Shown one piece after another: positions 13,386-22,952 of a DNA stretch of 42,196 nt. Every line of letters begins with the position of its first letter. The stretch's first letter is position 1. Source of the DNA: Plectonema cf. radiosum LEGE 06105 (GTDB lineage Bacteria; Cyanobacteriota; Cyanobacteriia; Cyanobacteriales; Nostocaceae); assembly GCF_015207665.1 (NCBI RefSeq), contig NZ_JADEWL010000053.1, positions 1-42,196 on the forward strand. The letters run 5' to 3'. The notes under the pieces were generated by a model. The model made no database searches. It saw only the letters and a program-made list of their open reading frames with translations, and had not been told where the DNA came from. The translations under genes and the position numbers were made by a program.

Positions 13386-16343
13386 ATGTTAAAGATAATT
13401 CAAAATTGGCAGTGTTGGTGTAGTAAGTTGCTGCTGGGAAGCGTGTTAGTTGCTTGTTTACAAGAACGTGTTGTTGCTCAAATTACTCCAGATAACACGT
13501 TACCGAATAACTCCAATATTACAAAAGATGGCAACACGTTTAATATTAATGGAGGAACACAAGCAGGAAGTAATTTATTTCACAGTTTTGAAGATTTTTC
13601 TGTTCCTACGAATGGAACAGCTTTATTTAATAATGCTATAGATATTCAAAATATTATTACTCGGATTACGGGTAGCTCGGTTTCTGATATTAATGGGTTA
13701 ATTAAAGCTAACGGTACGGCTAATTTGTTTTTAATTAATCCCAACGGTATTGTTTTTGGTGAAAATGCACGATTAGAAATTGGTGGGTCTTTTTTAGCAA
13801 GTACAGCAAATAGTTTGAAATTTGGTGATGGTATTGAGTTTAGTGCGAATGCTGCTCAAATCCAACCTTTATTAAGTGTAAATATTCCCCTAGGTTTGCA
13901 GTATGGAACGAATCCTGGAAGAATCAATAATCAATCTAGAGCAAATAACACTGAAGGTGAATCTGTTGGTTTAGAGGTGAATCCAGGTAAAACTTTAGCA
14001 CTGGTGGGTGGGGATATCGAATTGAATGGTGGTAAATTAACCGCTGCGGGTGGTCGAGTTGAATTGGGTAGTGTCGCCGATTCAGGCTTAGTTACGTTAA
14101 ACCCAGTGGAAAATGGTTACGTTCTAAACTATGAAAACGTAAAAAACTTTCAAGATATTCGACTATCTCAGGAAGCTGTTATTAATACTAGTGGCGAAGG
14201 TGGTGGTAGTATTCAGTTACAAGGAAGGAATATTAGAATTGCTGATGGTTCCCACATTCAATCTCAAACACTGGGTTCAAAACCGGGTGGAAATGTAACT
14301 GTTAGTGCTTCTGAAGCTCTAGAAATTATCGGTGCATCGGCTTCAGCTGAGTCTCGTAGTCGTTTGATAACTGAAACAAAAGGTGCGGGTAAAGCTGGAG
14401 ATGTGACAATTACTACCAAAAGGTTGGTTGTTCAAGATGGAGGGCTAATATCTACAGCTGCTTCTTTGGATAATGGGGTTCGTCGTATATCTTCTAGAGA
14501 CGGTGCAGCAGGAAATCTGATTATCCAAGCTTCAGAATCCGTGGAATTAACTGGAGAAATACCCAATTTTTTTCAGAGTCGCTTGACAACCCAAACGGCA
14601 GGTAATGAAACTGCTACTGCTGGGGACTTGACTATTAATACAGGAAAACTGGTTCTTAAAGACGGAGCGCAGATATCTGCTGGGACTTTTCCTCGTAGTG
14701 CAGGAGATGGGGGAAATTTAACTATAACTGCTGATTCTATTGAAGTGATTGGAGTGTCATCAAGTGGTGAACAGGTAAGTCGGATCAATAATCCGACTTT
14801 TAGTACTGGAAATGCCCAAGAGTTAACTATAAAGACAGGAAAGTTGATTGTCCGCGATGGTGGATTAATATCTGCTGGTGCTGGGTCTCGTAATAGTCAA
14901 AATCCAGAGATTCTAAGTCTTGGGTCGGCTGGTAATTTGCATATAACTGCTACCGAATCAGTTGAAGTGAGCGGAGGATTTAAAGACAGTGTAGAAAAGC
15001 GTAGCCGCTTGACAACTGCAACTGAAGGTGATGGGGATGCAGGACATTTAACAATTGTTACCAAGCAGTTAATTATTAATGATGGAGCGCAGGTATCTGC
15101 TGGTACTCGCTATCTGAGTAGAGGAGATGGTGGAGATTTGACCGTAACCGCCGATATAGTGAAAGTGAGCGGAGAATTAACGGGTAGTAAGGTTTACAGT
15201 CGCTTGACAAATCGGACAGAAAGTGATGGAAATGCGGGAAACTCAAAGATTACTACCAAAAAATTAATTGTGGAAGATGGAGGACAGGTTTCTGCCGATA
15301 CCCTCAGAAGTGGTATTGGTGGAGCTTTAGATATATACGCTACCGATTCTGTAAAAGTGAGTGGAAAATCATCAGATGGTTTTTCTAGCAGCGTGTCTGC
15401 CAAAACTAATGGTGTAAATAATGCGGGGAACTTGACAATTACGACTCCTACTTTAACTGTTAAAGATAACGGTCAAGTAACCGTAAGGGGTGATACAGGA
15501 GATGCAGGAGATTTAGTAATTAATTCACGTAACCTGAAGTTAGATAATCAAGGACTACTTCAAGCTACTACTGCTTCATCAGGTCAGGGAGGCAACATTA
15601 ACTTAACTGTAGAGAATATTTTGCTACTAAGCAATAATAGTCAAATTTCTACCACAGGAGGTATTGCTGAGGGAATGGGCAATGGTGGTAATATCACAAT
15701 CAATACCAAACAAGGCTTTATCATTGCCATACCTCAAGAAAATAGCGACATTTCGGCTAATGCATTCGCAGGTCAAGGAGGTCGAGTTAATATCAACGCT
15801 GCTGGTATTTTAGGTATAGCAGCACTTAGTCGAGAAGATTTGATCAATTTATTAGAAACTGACGAACCAAACCAACTAGATGCAAATAAATTATTAACAA
15901 ACGACATTACAGCAATTTCTCAACAAAACCCTTCTTTAAGCGGTACTGTAGAAATCGTTACTCCCAATACTGACCCCAACAGTGGTTTAGTAGAATTACC
16001 AACAATCCCAGTTGAGACTGAAGTACGAGCAGGTTGCTACTCCCCAGGTTACGCTCAAAGCAGTTTTACCATCATTGGACGTGGTGGTTTACCAACCAAT
16101 CCCAAAGATATTCTCACTCCCGATACAGCACAAGTAGATTGGGTGTCTGTTAAACCCAGCAATCACAAAGGTTCCCTACCACCTGTAACAACTAAACCAA
16201 CTATTTCTACTCCTAAATCTATTGTTGAAGCCACAGGTGTAATATTAAATAGCAAAAGAGAAGTAGTGCTTACAGCTAATTCATCAATCACTACTTATAA
16301 TAATACTTCCAAGAATAAACCAATTAAGTGTCATGGTAGCTAA
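13386..16343 (+). CDS. Two-partner secretion exoprotein (TpsA), filamentous-haemagglutinin-like
   Basis: A 985-residue secreted protein. Residues 1-32 form a signal peptide ending VVAQ. The TPS (haemagglutinin activity) domain covers about 33-165 and contains the hallmark LFLINPNGIVFGENA with NPNGI at 118-122, and FLASTA. Residues about 200-840 form degenerate beta-helix repeats built from units like LIVxDGGxISAGT and GGNLTITAxxSVEVSG. The C-terminal part lacks a membrane anchor and carries isolated Cys residues. It should be exported by Sec and then moved across the outer membrane by the TpsB porin encoded at 17640. It lies 59 bases after DUF928, in the same direction. Probable role: surface adhesion or cell contact. 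It is on the short side for an adhesin but typical for cyanobacterial TpsA proteins. Confidence 0.92.
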   Translation: MLKIIQNWQCWCSKLLLGSVLVACLQERVVAQITPDNTLPNNSNITKDGNTFNINGGTQAGSNLFHSFEDFSVPTNGTALFNNAIDIQNIITRITGSSVSDINGLIKANGTANLFLINPNGIVFGENARLEIGGSFLASTANSLKFGDGIEFSANAAQIQPLLSVNIPLGLQYGTNPGRINNQSRANNTEGESVGLEVNPGKTLALVGGDIELNGGKLTAAGGRVELGSVADSGLVTLNPVENGYVLNYENVKNFQDIRLSQEAVINTSGEGGGSIQLQGRNIRIADGSHIQSQTLGSKPGGNVTVSASEALEIIGASASAESRSRLITETKGAGKAGDVTITTKRLVVQDGGLISTAASLDNGVRRISSRDGAAGNLIIQASESVELTGEIPNFFQSRLTTQTAGNETATAGDLTINTGKLVLKDGAQISAGTFPRSAGDGGNLTITADSIEVIGVSSSGEQVSRINNPTFSTGNAQELTIKTGKLIVRDGGLISAGAGSRNSQNPEILSLGSAGNLHITATESVEVSGGFKDSVEKRSRLTTATEGDGDAGHLTIVTKQLIINDGAQVSAGTRYLSRGDGGDLTVTADIVKVSGELTGSKVYSRLTNRTESDGNAGNSKITTKKLIVEDGGQVSADTLRSGIGGALDIYATDSVKVSGKSSDGFSSSVSAKTNGVNNAGNLTITTPTLTVKDNGQVTVRGDTGDAGDLVINSRNLKLDNQGLLQATTASSGQGGNINLTVENILLLSNNSQISTTGGIAEGMGNGGNITINTKQGFIIAIPQENSDISANAFAGQGGRVNINAAGILGIAALSREDLINLLETDEPNQLDANKLLTNDITAISQQNPSLSGTVEIVTPNTDPNSGLVELPTIPVETEVRAGCYSPGYAQSSFTIIGRGGLPTNPKDILTPDTAQVDWVSVKPSNHKGSLPPVTTKPTISTPKSIVEATGVILNSKREVVLTANSSITTYNNTSKNKPIKCHGS

Positions 16344-16410
16344 AGTTACTCTTGCTTTGCTACCTTATTGTTTGTAAGTACTGTAGCAGTCCTAAATCAG
16401 GTAGTGCGAG

Positions 16411-16444
16411 CCGGAAAGCTCGCTAGCAGGAGTGAGCTTTCCGG
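16411..16444. terminator. Putative terminator hairpin after the TpsA gene
   Basis: Arms ccggaaagctcgct and agtgagctttccgg pair at 13 of 14 positions with a six-base loop, 68 bases after the TpsA stop. There is no T-run, so it may instead be a dispersed palindromic repeat or an mRNA-stabilising stem. Confidence 0.5.
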
Positions 16445-16525
16445 TAAGCCCTATGACGCAGCCCTTTCGGTGCGAATATCATGCTAAATCTTGGCAACCC
16501 AAAGGTAAGCAGCCCAACTAAGCAA

Positions 16526-16873
16526 TCAGATATATCGAACTTGATTTTCCATCTCATCTGCTGTGACTTGGTTCAAAATCGTCAGTAATCGTTGTGCGAT
16601 TTCTTGAGGCGAACGACGGACAGCTAAAATTACGCCATAGTGCTTTTGATTTGTATCAAAGTAAGTCTGGATAAGCTCTTCAAAGTCGCTACGGTTGTGT
16701 GTGACCAATGCTCTTTGGTGACTAACTGCGTAAACGAGTTGCTCTGCATCGCTTGCCTGAAGTTGCCCTGCATCTCTTACGCTTAGAACGTCAAATCCTC
16801 TCGCATTCAGCAAATCTGCCACCAACACATTGACATCTTCATCCAAGTACAAACGAATGAATACACTACTCAT
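16526..16873 (-). CDS. DUF5615 PIN-like protein (putative toxin)
   Basis: A 115-residue protein of the DUF5615/Mut7-C-like PIN fold. The acidic residues expected of a PIN-type nuclease are visible: LYLDEDV near residue 8-14, SVRDAGQ near 31-37, SDAEQL near 41, and THNRSDFEEL near 58-67. It overlaps the upstream DUF433 gene by four bases (ATGA), the usual antitoxin-toxin arrangement. By family it would be the RNase-type toxin of a type II-like module. The pair lies on the opposite strand between tpsA and tpsB, so it appears inserted into the secretion locus. Confidence 0.85.
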   Translation of the reverse strand: MSSVFIRLYLDEDVNVLVADLLNARGFDVLSVRDAGQLQASDAEQLVYAVSHQRALVTHNRSDFEELIQTYFDTNQKHYGVILAVRRSPQEIAQRLLTILNQVTADEMENQVRYI

Positions 16874-17151
16874 AGATCGCGCACTAATGGATCGATCAAG
16901 TCATCAGGGATTCGGTTTCGCTCAATATAGGCGTTAATCTCATCTTGATGGTCGCTGTAATAACTCAATGCATCGAATACCTGTGCCAGCGTGAGGTGAG
17001 GTAACCCCTTCGGAATTTCTTCAGGAGCAATGCCCAACCGCCAACTCTCAACAATCGCTCTAACGGGTGTGCGAGTTCCTTTGATAATTGGCTCACCGCT
17101 TAGAATCTGCTCATCTCTGACGATGTAAAGATGTTCTGTGATTTGAACCAT
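16870..17151 (-). CDS. DUF433 protein (putative antitoxin)
   Basis: A 93-residue DUF433 protein with the family core ILSGEPIIKGTRTPVRAIVE followed by PHLTLAQVFDALSYYSDHQDEI. The fold is a winged helix-turn-helix of VapB-like partners, and it probably binds both the DUF5615 protein and its own promoter. I chose ATG 17151, which has agga seven bases upstream. A TTG at 17208 would add 19 residues. It is the first gene of the two-gene operon. Confidence 0.85.
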   Translation of the reverse strand: MVQITEHLYIVRDEQILSGEPIIKGTRTPVRAIVESWRLGIAPEEIPKGLPHLTLAQVFDALSYYSDHQDEINAYIERNRIPDDLIDPLVRDL

Positions 17152-17639
17152 AGTTAAGTCCTGTTCGCGTTTGATGATGTCAAGATATAATTGTAGCAAT
17201 TCGGTCAAGGCATCTCACCGCGTCAGCCGTATAACAAGGGTCGAGCAACGATCCAGTTTTATTTTTTGCGGCTCCAGAGAAGCAAAACCTTGATGTTGTC
17301 AAGACAATAAGAAAAAACCTCAAACCCTTGATTTATCGCCTTTTCCTTTACTCTTGACAATTCCTGCTTTTCCTTAACTTGTTACTAATCGGTAAAACCA
17401 GAAAATACTTGTAAAAACCCGACTTTTTACCCCAGGAAAAATTTAGAACAGAAGTCGGGTTTTTACGATATTCTATCGGTAAACCAGAAAATACTCCTAA
17501 AAACTTGACATATACCCCACGGACTTCTGTACGAATAAATTCCCATAAAATTATTTAAAATATTAATCAAAAAAACTCGTTCTGCTTTTCTCCCTACTCC
17601 CTAATCCCTTTATTACAACTTTTTAACCACACATCATAT
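17152..17639. other. Intergenic region between the DUF433 gene and TpsB
   Basis: No gene is supported. Divergent promoters for the toxin-antitoxin pair and tpsB should lie here. It contains one inverted pair of the agaagtcgggttttta family (17412-17426 with 17450-17465) and a degraded second copy after it. No -35/-10 pair could be assigned with confidence. Confidence 0.6.
17412..17465. repeat. Inverted repeat, agaagtcgggtttt family, upstream of TpsB
   Basis: Arms taaaaacccgacttt and agaagtcgggttttta face each other over 23 bases, in the opposite arm order to the copy at 538-601. It sits between divergent genes, so this copy is unlikely to be a simple terminator. Confidence 0.6.
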
Positions 17640-19418
17640 ATGTATGAAAAAATGCTAATCATAGCTAAAATTACTCATACTTTTGCAATATCTTGCTTAC
17701 TTATATTGCTCACCAGTTTGATAACTAAACCCAGCAGCGCTCAGAAAGTAGATAACATAAACTCATTCCCGGAACTTCCATCACCCCAAGATGTGCAACC
17801 ACCTGTACCCAAACCATCACCTTTACCAAAACCACCACCACTACCACCACCATCCGAACTACTCAAACCTTCACAACCACCAACCACACCAGAGGAATCA
17901 CTACCCGAAATATCACGAACCTTCACTGTTAAGAAGTTTGAAGTCATTGGTAGTACAGTATTCAGTTCAGAAAAGTTTACCGAATTACTTACTGAATTTA
18001 CCAACAAACCCATCACTTTTGCACAATTATTAGCAGCTCGTTCTAAAATTACCGAACTGTACATTGAAGAAGGATACATTACTTCTGGAGCTTATATTCC
18101 CGAACAAACTCTTAGAGATGGTGTTGTCAAAATTCAAATAATCGAAGGTGGATTAGAGGAAATCCAGGTTACTGGTACTAGACGACTCAACCCAAATTAT
18201 ATTCGTAGCCGCATAGCTTTAGCCACATCTATTCCTGTAAATCAAAACCGTCTATTAGAATCTCTACAATTATTACAAATCAATCCTTTAATTGAAAACT
18301 TGTCTGCTGAACTGTCTGCTGGTTCACGTCTCGGCTCTAATTTGCTGACTATCAAGGTAAGGGAAACAGATACATTCAATACACAAATAGTACTTGACAA
18401 TGGTCGTTCACCGAGTGTTGGTAGTTTCCGACGACAATTGCAAATTAATGAAGCAAATTTACTAGGGCTTGGAGATGGTATATCAGTAGCATACAATAAT
18501 ACTGATGGCAGTAATACCGTAGATGCGAGCTACAGCTTACCGCTCAATCCGCGCAACGGTACTCTTACTTTTAATTATGGTAATACATCAGCCGATGTAA
18601 TTGAACGTCCTTTTAATACGTTAGATATTGAATCTGCTTCTCAATATTACGAACTCACATTCCGTCAACCTCTATTGCAAACTCCCAGTCAAGAATTTGC
18701 TCTGGGAATCACTGCTTCTCGAAGGGAAAGTGATATTTCCTCGTCTGTGTTTGAACGAGAAGATATTCCTCTTTCTCTACTTTCACCGGGGGTTGATCAA
18801 CAAGGAGGTACCAGAATAACTGCGTTAAGATTTTTTCAAGAATGGATTTCCCGTAACACTCAAGAAGTGATTGCTGCTCGTTCACAGTTTAGTTTGGGAA
18901 CTGGTGCATTTAATGCCACAATAAATGATGATACGCCTGATAGTCGTTTTTTTGCTTGGCGAGGACAAGCTCAATGGGTACGTTTGTTAGCACCTGATAG
19001 TCTACTGTTAGTCCGTGGTGATGTGCAACTGGCTTCTACAACCCTTCTAGCTGCGGAACAATTCGGGTTGGGTGGTATAAATAGTGTGCGGGGATATCGT
19101 CAAGATTTTCTGTTGAGAGATAATGGTGTTCTCGGTTCTGTCGAATTGCAACTACCGATTTTGCGGGTGTCTGGCTGGGATGGAGTTCTGCAAGTTACGC
19201 CTTTTTTTGATGTTGGTACTACTTGGAATAATTCATCGAGTCGAGATGAAAATGATACTAGTACTTTAGCTGCTGTTGGTTTGGGTTTACGTTGGACGCA
19301 AGGTAAGAATTTGACGGCTGCTGTTGAGTGGGGTATTCCTTTGGTTTCTGTTGATACTCAAACTAATACTTGGCAAGAAAATGGGTTGTATTTTTTTGTG
19401 CAATATAATTTATTTTAA
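17640..19418 (+). CDS. TpsB outer-membrane porin (ShlB/FhaC/HecB family)
   Basis: The 592-residue partner that moves TpsA across the outer membrane. A signal peptide covers about residues 1-35 (ending SSAQ). A Pro-rich linker runs from about 45 to 90. POTRA_2 is at about 96-172 (FTVKKFEVIGSTVF to IIEGGLEEI). A ShlB-type beta-barrel follows to the end, with the conserved L6 motif VRGY at 483-486 within GINSVRGYRQDF, and the chain ends in a C-terminal Phe (QYNLF) as outer-membrane barrels do. The Pro-rich linker is longer than in classical FhaC, a common cyanobacterial feature. It is separated from tpsA by the toxin-antitoxin pair and probably has its own promoter. It is followed after 98 bases by the TPR-CHAT gene. 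Confidence 0.93.
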   Translation: MYEKMLIIAKITHTFAISCLLILLTSLITKPSSAQKVDNINSFPELPSPQDVQPPVPKPSPLPKPPPLPPPSELLKPSQPPTTPEESLPEISRTFTVKKFEVIGSTVFSSEKFTELLTEFTNKPITFAQLLAARSKITELYIEEGYITSGAYIPEQTLRDGVVKIQIIEGGLEEIQVTGTRRLNPNYIRSRIALATSIPVNQNRLLESLQLLQINPLIENLSAELSAGSRLGSNLLTIKVRETDTFNTQIVLDNGRSPSVGSFRRQLQINEANLLGLGDGISVAYNNTDGSNTVDASYSLPLNPRNGTLTFNYGNTSADVIERPFNTLDIESASQYYELTFRQPLLQTPSQEFALGITASRRESDISSSVFEREDIPLSLLSPGVDQQGGTRITALRFFQEWISRNTQEVIAARSQFSLGTGAFNATINDDTPDSRFFAWRGQAQWVRLLAPDSLLLVRGDVQLASTTLLAAEQFGLGGINSVRGYRQDFLLRDNGVLGSVELQLPILRVSGWDGVLQVTPFFDVGTTWNNSSSRDENDTSTLAAVGLGLRWTQGKNLTAAVEWGIPLVSVDTQTNTWQENGLYFFVQYNLF

Positions 19419-19430
19419 ATTGTTTTTATT

Positions 19431-19475
19431 AAACGCAAAGGAACGCGGAGGAAAGCGCGGAGTTACGCTGAGGAA
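19431..19475 (+). repeat. acgcaaagg/acgcggagg repeat before the TPR-CHAT gene
   Basis: Repeated purine-rich units (aacgcaaagg, aacgcggagg, gcgcggag) fill the gap between tpsB and the TPR-CHAT gene, as before tpsA. They probably form no hairpin. Confidence 0.5.
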
Positions 19476-19516
19476 ATCTTTTTGAGAAAAACTAAATATG
19501 AGGTTAAGAAGTTTAT

Positions 19517-22201
19517 ATGAGATTTTTTAAAGGTTTTTTATTAGCTTTATTGACTACATTTCTGTGTATCTATCTATCGTTTTTTTTTGATTTATCTCAT
19601 AATTTAGCGCTAGGTTTTGTTAAGTCTAAAATCCGATTGTTTTCTAATTCAGGAAGCAAGGTTGTTGTTAATCGAATTCTAGGTTCTAAAGGTTCTAATT
19701 TATTGGAGGAAAGTCAAGTACTTTATGAATCAGGAAGATATTTGGAAGCGGTTGAGTTTTTAAAAACAGCAATCCTTGAATTTAAAGCTAATAATCATAA
19801 ATTAAATCAAGCTATCGCTTTGAGCAATCTTTCTTTAGGGTATCAGCAATTAGGACAATGGCAACAAGCAACTGAAGCGATTACACAAAGTATTCAACTC
19901 TTACAAACTCTGGGAAATTCCGGTTCTTCACTAGAGCGATCGCAAGTTGTTGCTCAAGCAATGGAGGTTCGAGGAAAGCTGGAGTTAGCACAGGGACAAA
20001 TTGAAACTGCTTTGCAAACTTGGCAAGAAGCGGCTAAAATTTATCAACACTTAGATGATACATCAGCACTGATTAAAAACCGGATTAATCAAGCTCAAGC
20101 AATGCAAGCTTTAGGAAATTATCTGCAAGCAAGGAATACTCTAAACTCGGTACAAGAAGTTCTACAAAAACAAGCAAATTCTTCTCTGAAAGCTAGAGGA
20201 TTAACTAGTTTAGGGAATGTATTGCAAAGTTTGGGTTATTTGAACGATTCCCAGAAAATCCTCGAAGAAAGTTTATTAGTTGCTAGAGAAGTTGACGATA
20301 TAAATGCTCAAAGTAATGCCTTACTTAGTTTGGGTAATATAAGCCGCGCTCAAAGATATACTGAAATTAGTTTGGGTAATTCAAAGAACGCTGAAGTTTA
20401 CGCTAAAAGAGCAATTGAATTTTATCAACAAGCGACGCAAATTGCATCTACAACACCCATAACATCTACTATCGCTCTGCAAGCTCAATTAAATCAATTG
20501 AGACTTTTAGTTGAGCAAAATCAATTTAGCACGGCTAAAGCTTTATTACCGCAAATTCAGTCTCAGATCAACTTACCTGCTTCTCGCACATCAGTGAATA
20601 TGCGGATTAATTTTGCCGAGAGTCTGAGCAAAATGATAGAGTATGATATTCCGCGAGAAGATGTTGCTCGGATGTTAGCACAAGCAGTGGAAATGGCTAA
20701 CAATTTGCAAGACCAACGCAGTGAATCTTATGCTTTGGGTACTATGGGTGAACTGTACGAACAAACTGGACAGTTATCTGATGCTAAAGATATCACACAG
20801 CACGCTTTAAGGAAAGCGGAATCTATTAATGCTCAAGATATTGCTTATCAATGGTATTGGCAGTTAGGAAGGATACTGCAAAAGCAATCCGATATTCCAG
20901 CAGCAACAGTCGCTTACAATCGAGCATATAACGCTCTCAAGTCTCTCCGCAACGATTTGGTGGCAATTAATCCCGATGTGCAGTTTTCTTTCCGCGAAAG
21001 TGTAGAACCTGTGTATCGGCAGTATGTTGATTTACTGCTAAAATCTGCTGAAAATCATGTTAAACAGCAAAATAATCTTGTTCAAGCCCGTGAGGTAATC
21101 GAATCTCTACAATTAGCAGAATTAAATAACTTCTTTCGTTCACCTTGTGTACAGCCAAAAGTTGGTGTTGATGAATTGGTGGAAAAACAAAAATCCACGG
21201 CTGTTATTTATCCGATTATATTAGATGACCGATTAGAAATTATCACTAGGTTGCCAGGACAAGATACAATTTATCGTCAGACTACTAAAATCTCTCAAGA
21301 TGTATTAGAAAAGACTGTAGAACAATTACAGCAAGATTTACCCGTTGCTAGTCGAGAGCCGGATGTTCAGCAATATTCACAACAGTTGTATGACTGGTTG
21401 ATTCAACCTATTGAATCATATTTAACCAGCAAAGATATCGAAACCTTAGTGTTTGTACTGGATGGTTCCTTGCGGAATATTCCTATGGGAATTCTTTACG
21501 ACAAACAACAACAGAAATATTTGATCGAAAAATACGCGATCGCGTTAACTCCTGGTTTACAACTTGTTGATCCCAAACCTTTAAAAAACGTACCTCTGAA
21601 TGCTTTAGTTGCTGGAATTGAAGCAGAACAAGTAATTGAAGGAAAATCCTTTTCTTCACTTCCAAATGTGGGACAGGAATTGAAACAAGTCCAAGCTGGA
21701 GTTAAAAAAAGTGAAGAATTATTAAATCAAGATTTTACTAAAAAAAGCTTACAAAATAAAATTCAATCAAATCCTTTTTCTGTAGTTCATTTAGCAACTC
21801 ACGGTCAATTTAGTTCCGATCCCGAACAAACTTATATTTCAGTTTGGCAAGACTTACTCAAAGTTAAAGAGTTAGATAGTTTACTCAGAGTCAGAGTCCA
21901 AAACCGACCGGAAACTATCGAATTACTCGTCCTGAGTGCTTGTAAAACCGCGACAGGAGACAAACGTGCGGCTTTGGGATTAGCTGGTGTTGCGGTACAG
22001 GGAGGCGCACGTAGCACAATAGCAACTCTGTGGACGGTAGATGATGAATCTACTAGCAACTTTATGGGTGAATTATACCGACAATTGGACGGTGGGGTAA
22101 CTAAAGCCGCAGCATTGCAAAAGGCTCAGTTAGCAATTTTAGCTCAAGAACATCGTCCGTATTTTTGGGCTCCTTATGTTCTTGTCGGGAATTGGTTATG
22201 A
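19517..22201 (+). CDS. TPR-CHAT protease with N-terminal membrane anchor
   Basis: An 894-residue protein. A hydrophobic segment at about residues 7-28 could be an uncleaved signal anchor or signal peptide, placing the rest in the periplasm or on the membrane. Tetratricopeptide repeats fill about 60-490 (for example ALSNLSLGYQQLGQWQQATE and ALLSLGNISRAQ). The CHAT peptidase covers about 600-894 with His762 in HLATHGQF and Cys809 in LSACKTATG, and ends in APYVLVGNW. Both catalytic residues are intact. It is the last gene of the plus-strand cassette, 98 bases after tpsB. I infer that it processes or senses the adhesin system, perhaps on the periplasmic side. It is convergent with the next gene, only 27 bases away. 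Confidence 0.9.
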   Translation: MRFFKGFLLALLTTFLCIYLSFFFDLSHNLALGFVKSKIRLFSNSGSKVVVNRILGSKGSNLLEESQVLYESGRYLEAVEFLKTAILEFKANNHKLNQAIALSNLSLGYQQLGQWQQATEAITQSIQLLQTLGNSGSSLERSQVVAQAMEVRGKLELAQGQIETALQTWQEAAKIYQHLDDTSALIKNRINQAQAMQALGNYLQARNTLNSVQEVLQKQANSSLKARGLTSLGNVLQSLGYLNDSQKILEESLLVAREVDDINAQSNALLSLGNISRAQRYTEISLGNSKNAEVYAKRAIEFYQQATQIASTTPITSTIALQAQLNQLRLLVEQNQFSTAKALLPQIQSQINLPASRTSVNMRINFAESLSKMIEYDIPREDVARMLAQAVEMANNLQDQRSESYALGTMGELYEQTGQLSDAKDITQHALRKAESINAQDIAYQWYWQLGRILQKQSDIPAATVAYNRAYNALKSLRNDLVAINPDVQFSFRESVEPVYRQYVDLLLKSAENHVKQQNNLVQAREVIESLQLAELNNFFRSPCVQPKVGVDELVEKQKSTAVIYPIILDDRLEIITRLPGQDTIYRQTTKISQDVLEKTVEQLQQDLPVASREPDVQQYSQQLYDWLIQPIESYLTSKDIETLVFVLDGSLRNIPMGILYDKQQQKYLIEKYAIALTPGLQLVDPKPLKNVPLNALVAGIEAEQVIEGKSFSSLPNVGQELKQVQAGVKKSEELLNQDFTKKSLQNKIQSNPFSVVHLATHGQFSSDPEQTYISVWQDLLKVKELDSLLRVRVQNRPETIELLVLSACKTATGDKRAALGLAGVAVQGGARSTIATLWTVDDESTSNFMGELYRQLDGGVTKAAALQKAQLAILAQEHRPYFWAPYVLVGNWL

Positions 22202-22228
22202 AGAAACTTTGGGTTTTTATTCTGGCTT

Positions 22229-22873
22229 TCAAGGCTTCATGGAAGTGGCTAACTGACCAAATCTCTTGAGAATTTGTAAAACAATGTAAAGTTCTTTAGC
22301 TGAAGTAAACGGGGCAAAGACTCGTGACAGGTTGTAACGCGGTGTATCTGCTTGTACCATCTTAACAAACACAATATCGTCTCCATTCGTCACCATGCCA
22401 AATACGGGCAGATTGGGATTGGGGTTTGCCATCAAATATGCCAAGGCTTGCGGCACTGCCGACCATACTGATAGGGTGGTCTTTTTTGATTCCAGTACCA
22501 TTACCCAAAACCTATCTTGCAACACCAGCACATCAATCCGTCCGCGCAGAATCTCCTCACCGTCATCCAATACTACATCTACGGATTCTTCTGCCTTGAT
22601 GCGAAACGGAGGATCATAAAACCCGGCAAGTGCCAATAATGGGGAAACCAACAACAGCATAACCGTTCCTTCCAGCAAATTTCCCCCAGCCCGGTGGTAA
22701 AGATACCTGCGCCGCAAAACATCAAGATTCTTTTGGTCTGCTTCCGTAAGGGCTGGTAATTCTTCATACCACTCAGCGAAGAACTCTTCGTCTTCAATAC
22801 GGACTAACCTAAAGCGGTTTTCTGCATCTGCCAAATTGGTAATCGCGTCGGTGATGGCTTTAGTCTGCGTCAT
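22229..22873 (-). CDS. Solo HsdR-N-like PD-(D/E)xK nuclease domain protein
   Basis: A 214-residue protein resembling the N-terminal nuclease domain of type I restriction R subunits. The core reads GRIDVLVLQDRFWVMVLESKK, giving the D...ExK pattern of PD-(D/E)xK nucleases, with a preceding Glu-containing helix (NLLEGTVMLLL). No helicase, methylase or specificity subunit is nearby. Such solo proteins are frequent in cyanobacterial genomes and their function is unknown. It is a single gene, convergent with the TPR-CHAT gene. Confidence 0.75.
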   Translation of the reverse strand: MTQTKAITDAITNLADAENRFRLVRIEDEEFFAEWYEELPALTEADQKNLDVLRRRYLYHRAGGNLLEGTVMLLLVSPLLALAGFYDPPFRIKAEESVDVVLDDGEEILRGRIDVLVLQDRFWVMVLESKKTTLSVWSAVPQALAYLMANPNPNLPVFGMVTNGDDIVFVKMVQADTPRYNLSRVFAPFTSAKELYIVLQILKRFGQLATSMKP

Positions 22874-22952
22874 TTTGCTTTACTACTGGCATTGATGCCA
22901 CAAAACCTCACTGCAATCATATCTTACCGCAAGCTCTAGTAGACGTTAAATA

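Noticed and set aside
17741-18079. 112-codon frame opposite the TpsB Pro-rich linker
   Set aside because: Gly/Ser-rich shadow of the Pro-rich coding strand.
10022-22201. Type III-E CRISPR-associated CHAT (Craspase) locus
   Set aside because: CHAT proteins are present but there are no Cas7/Cas11-like genes or CRISPR repeats; the partners are TPS and sensor genes.
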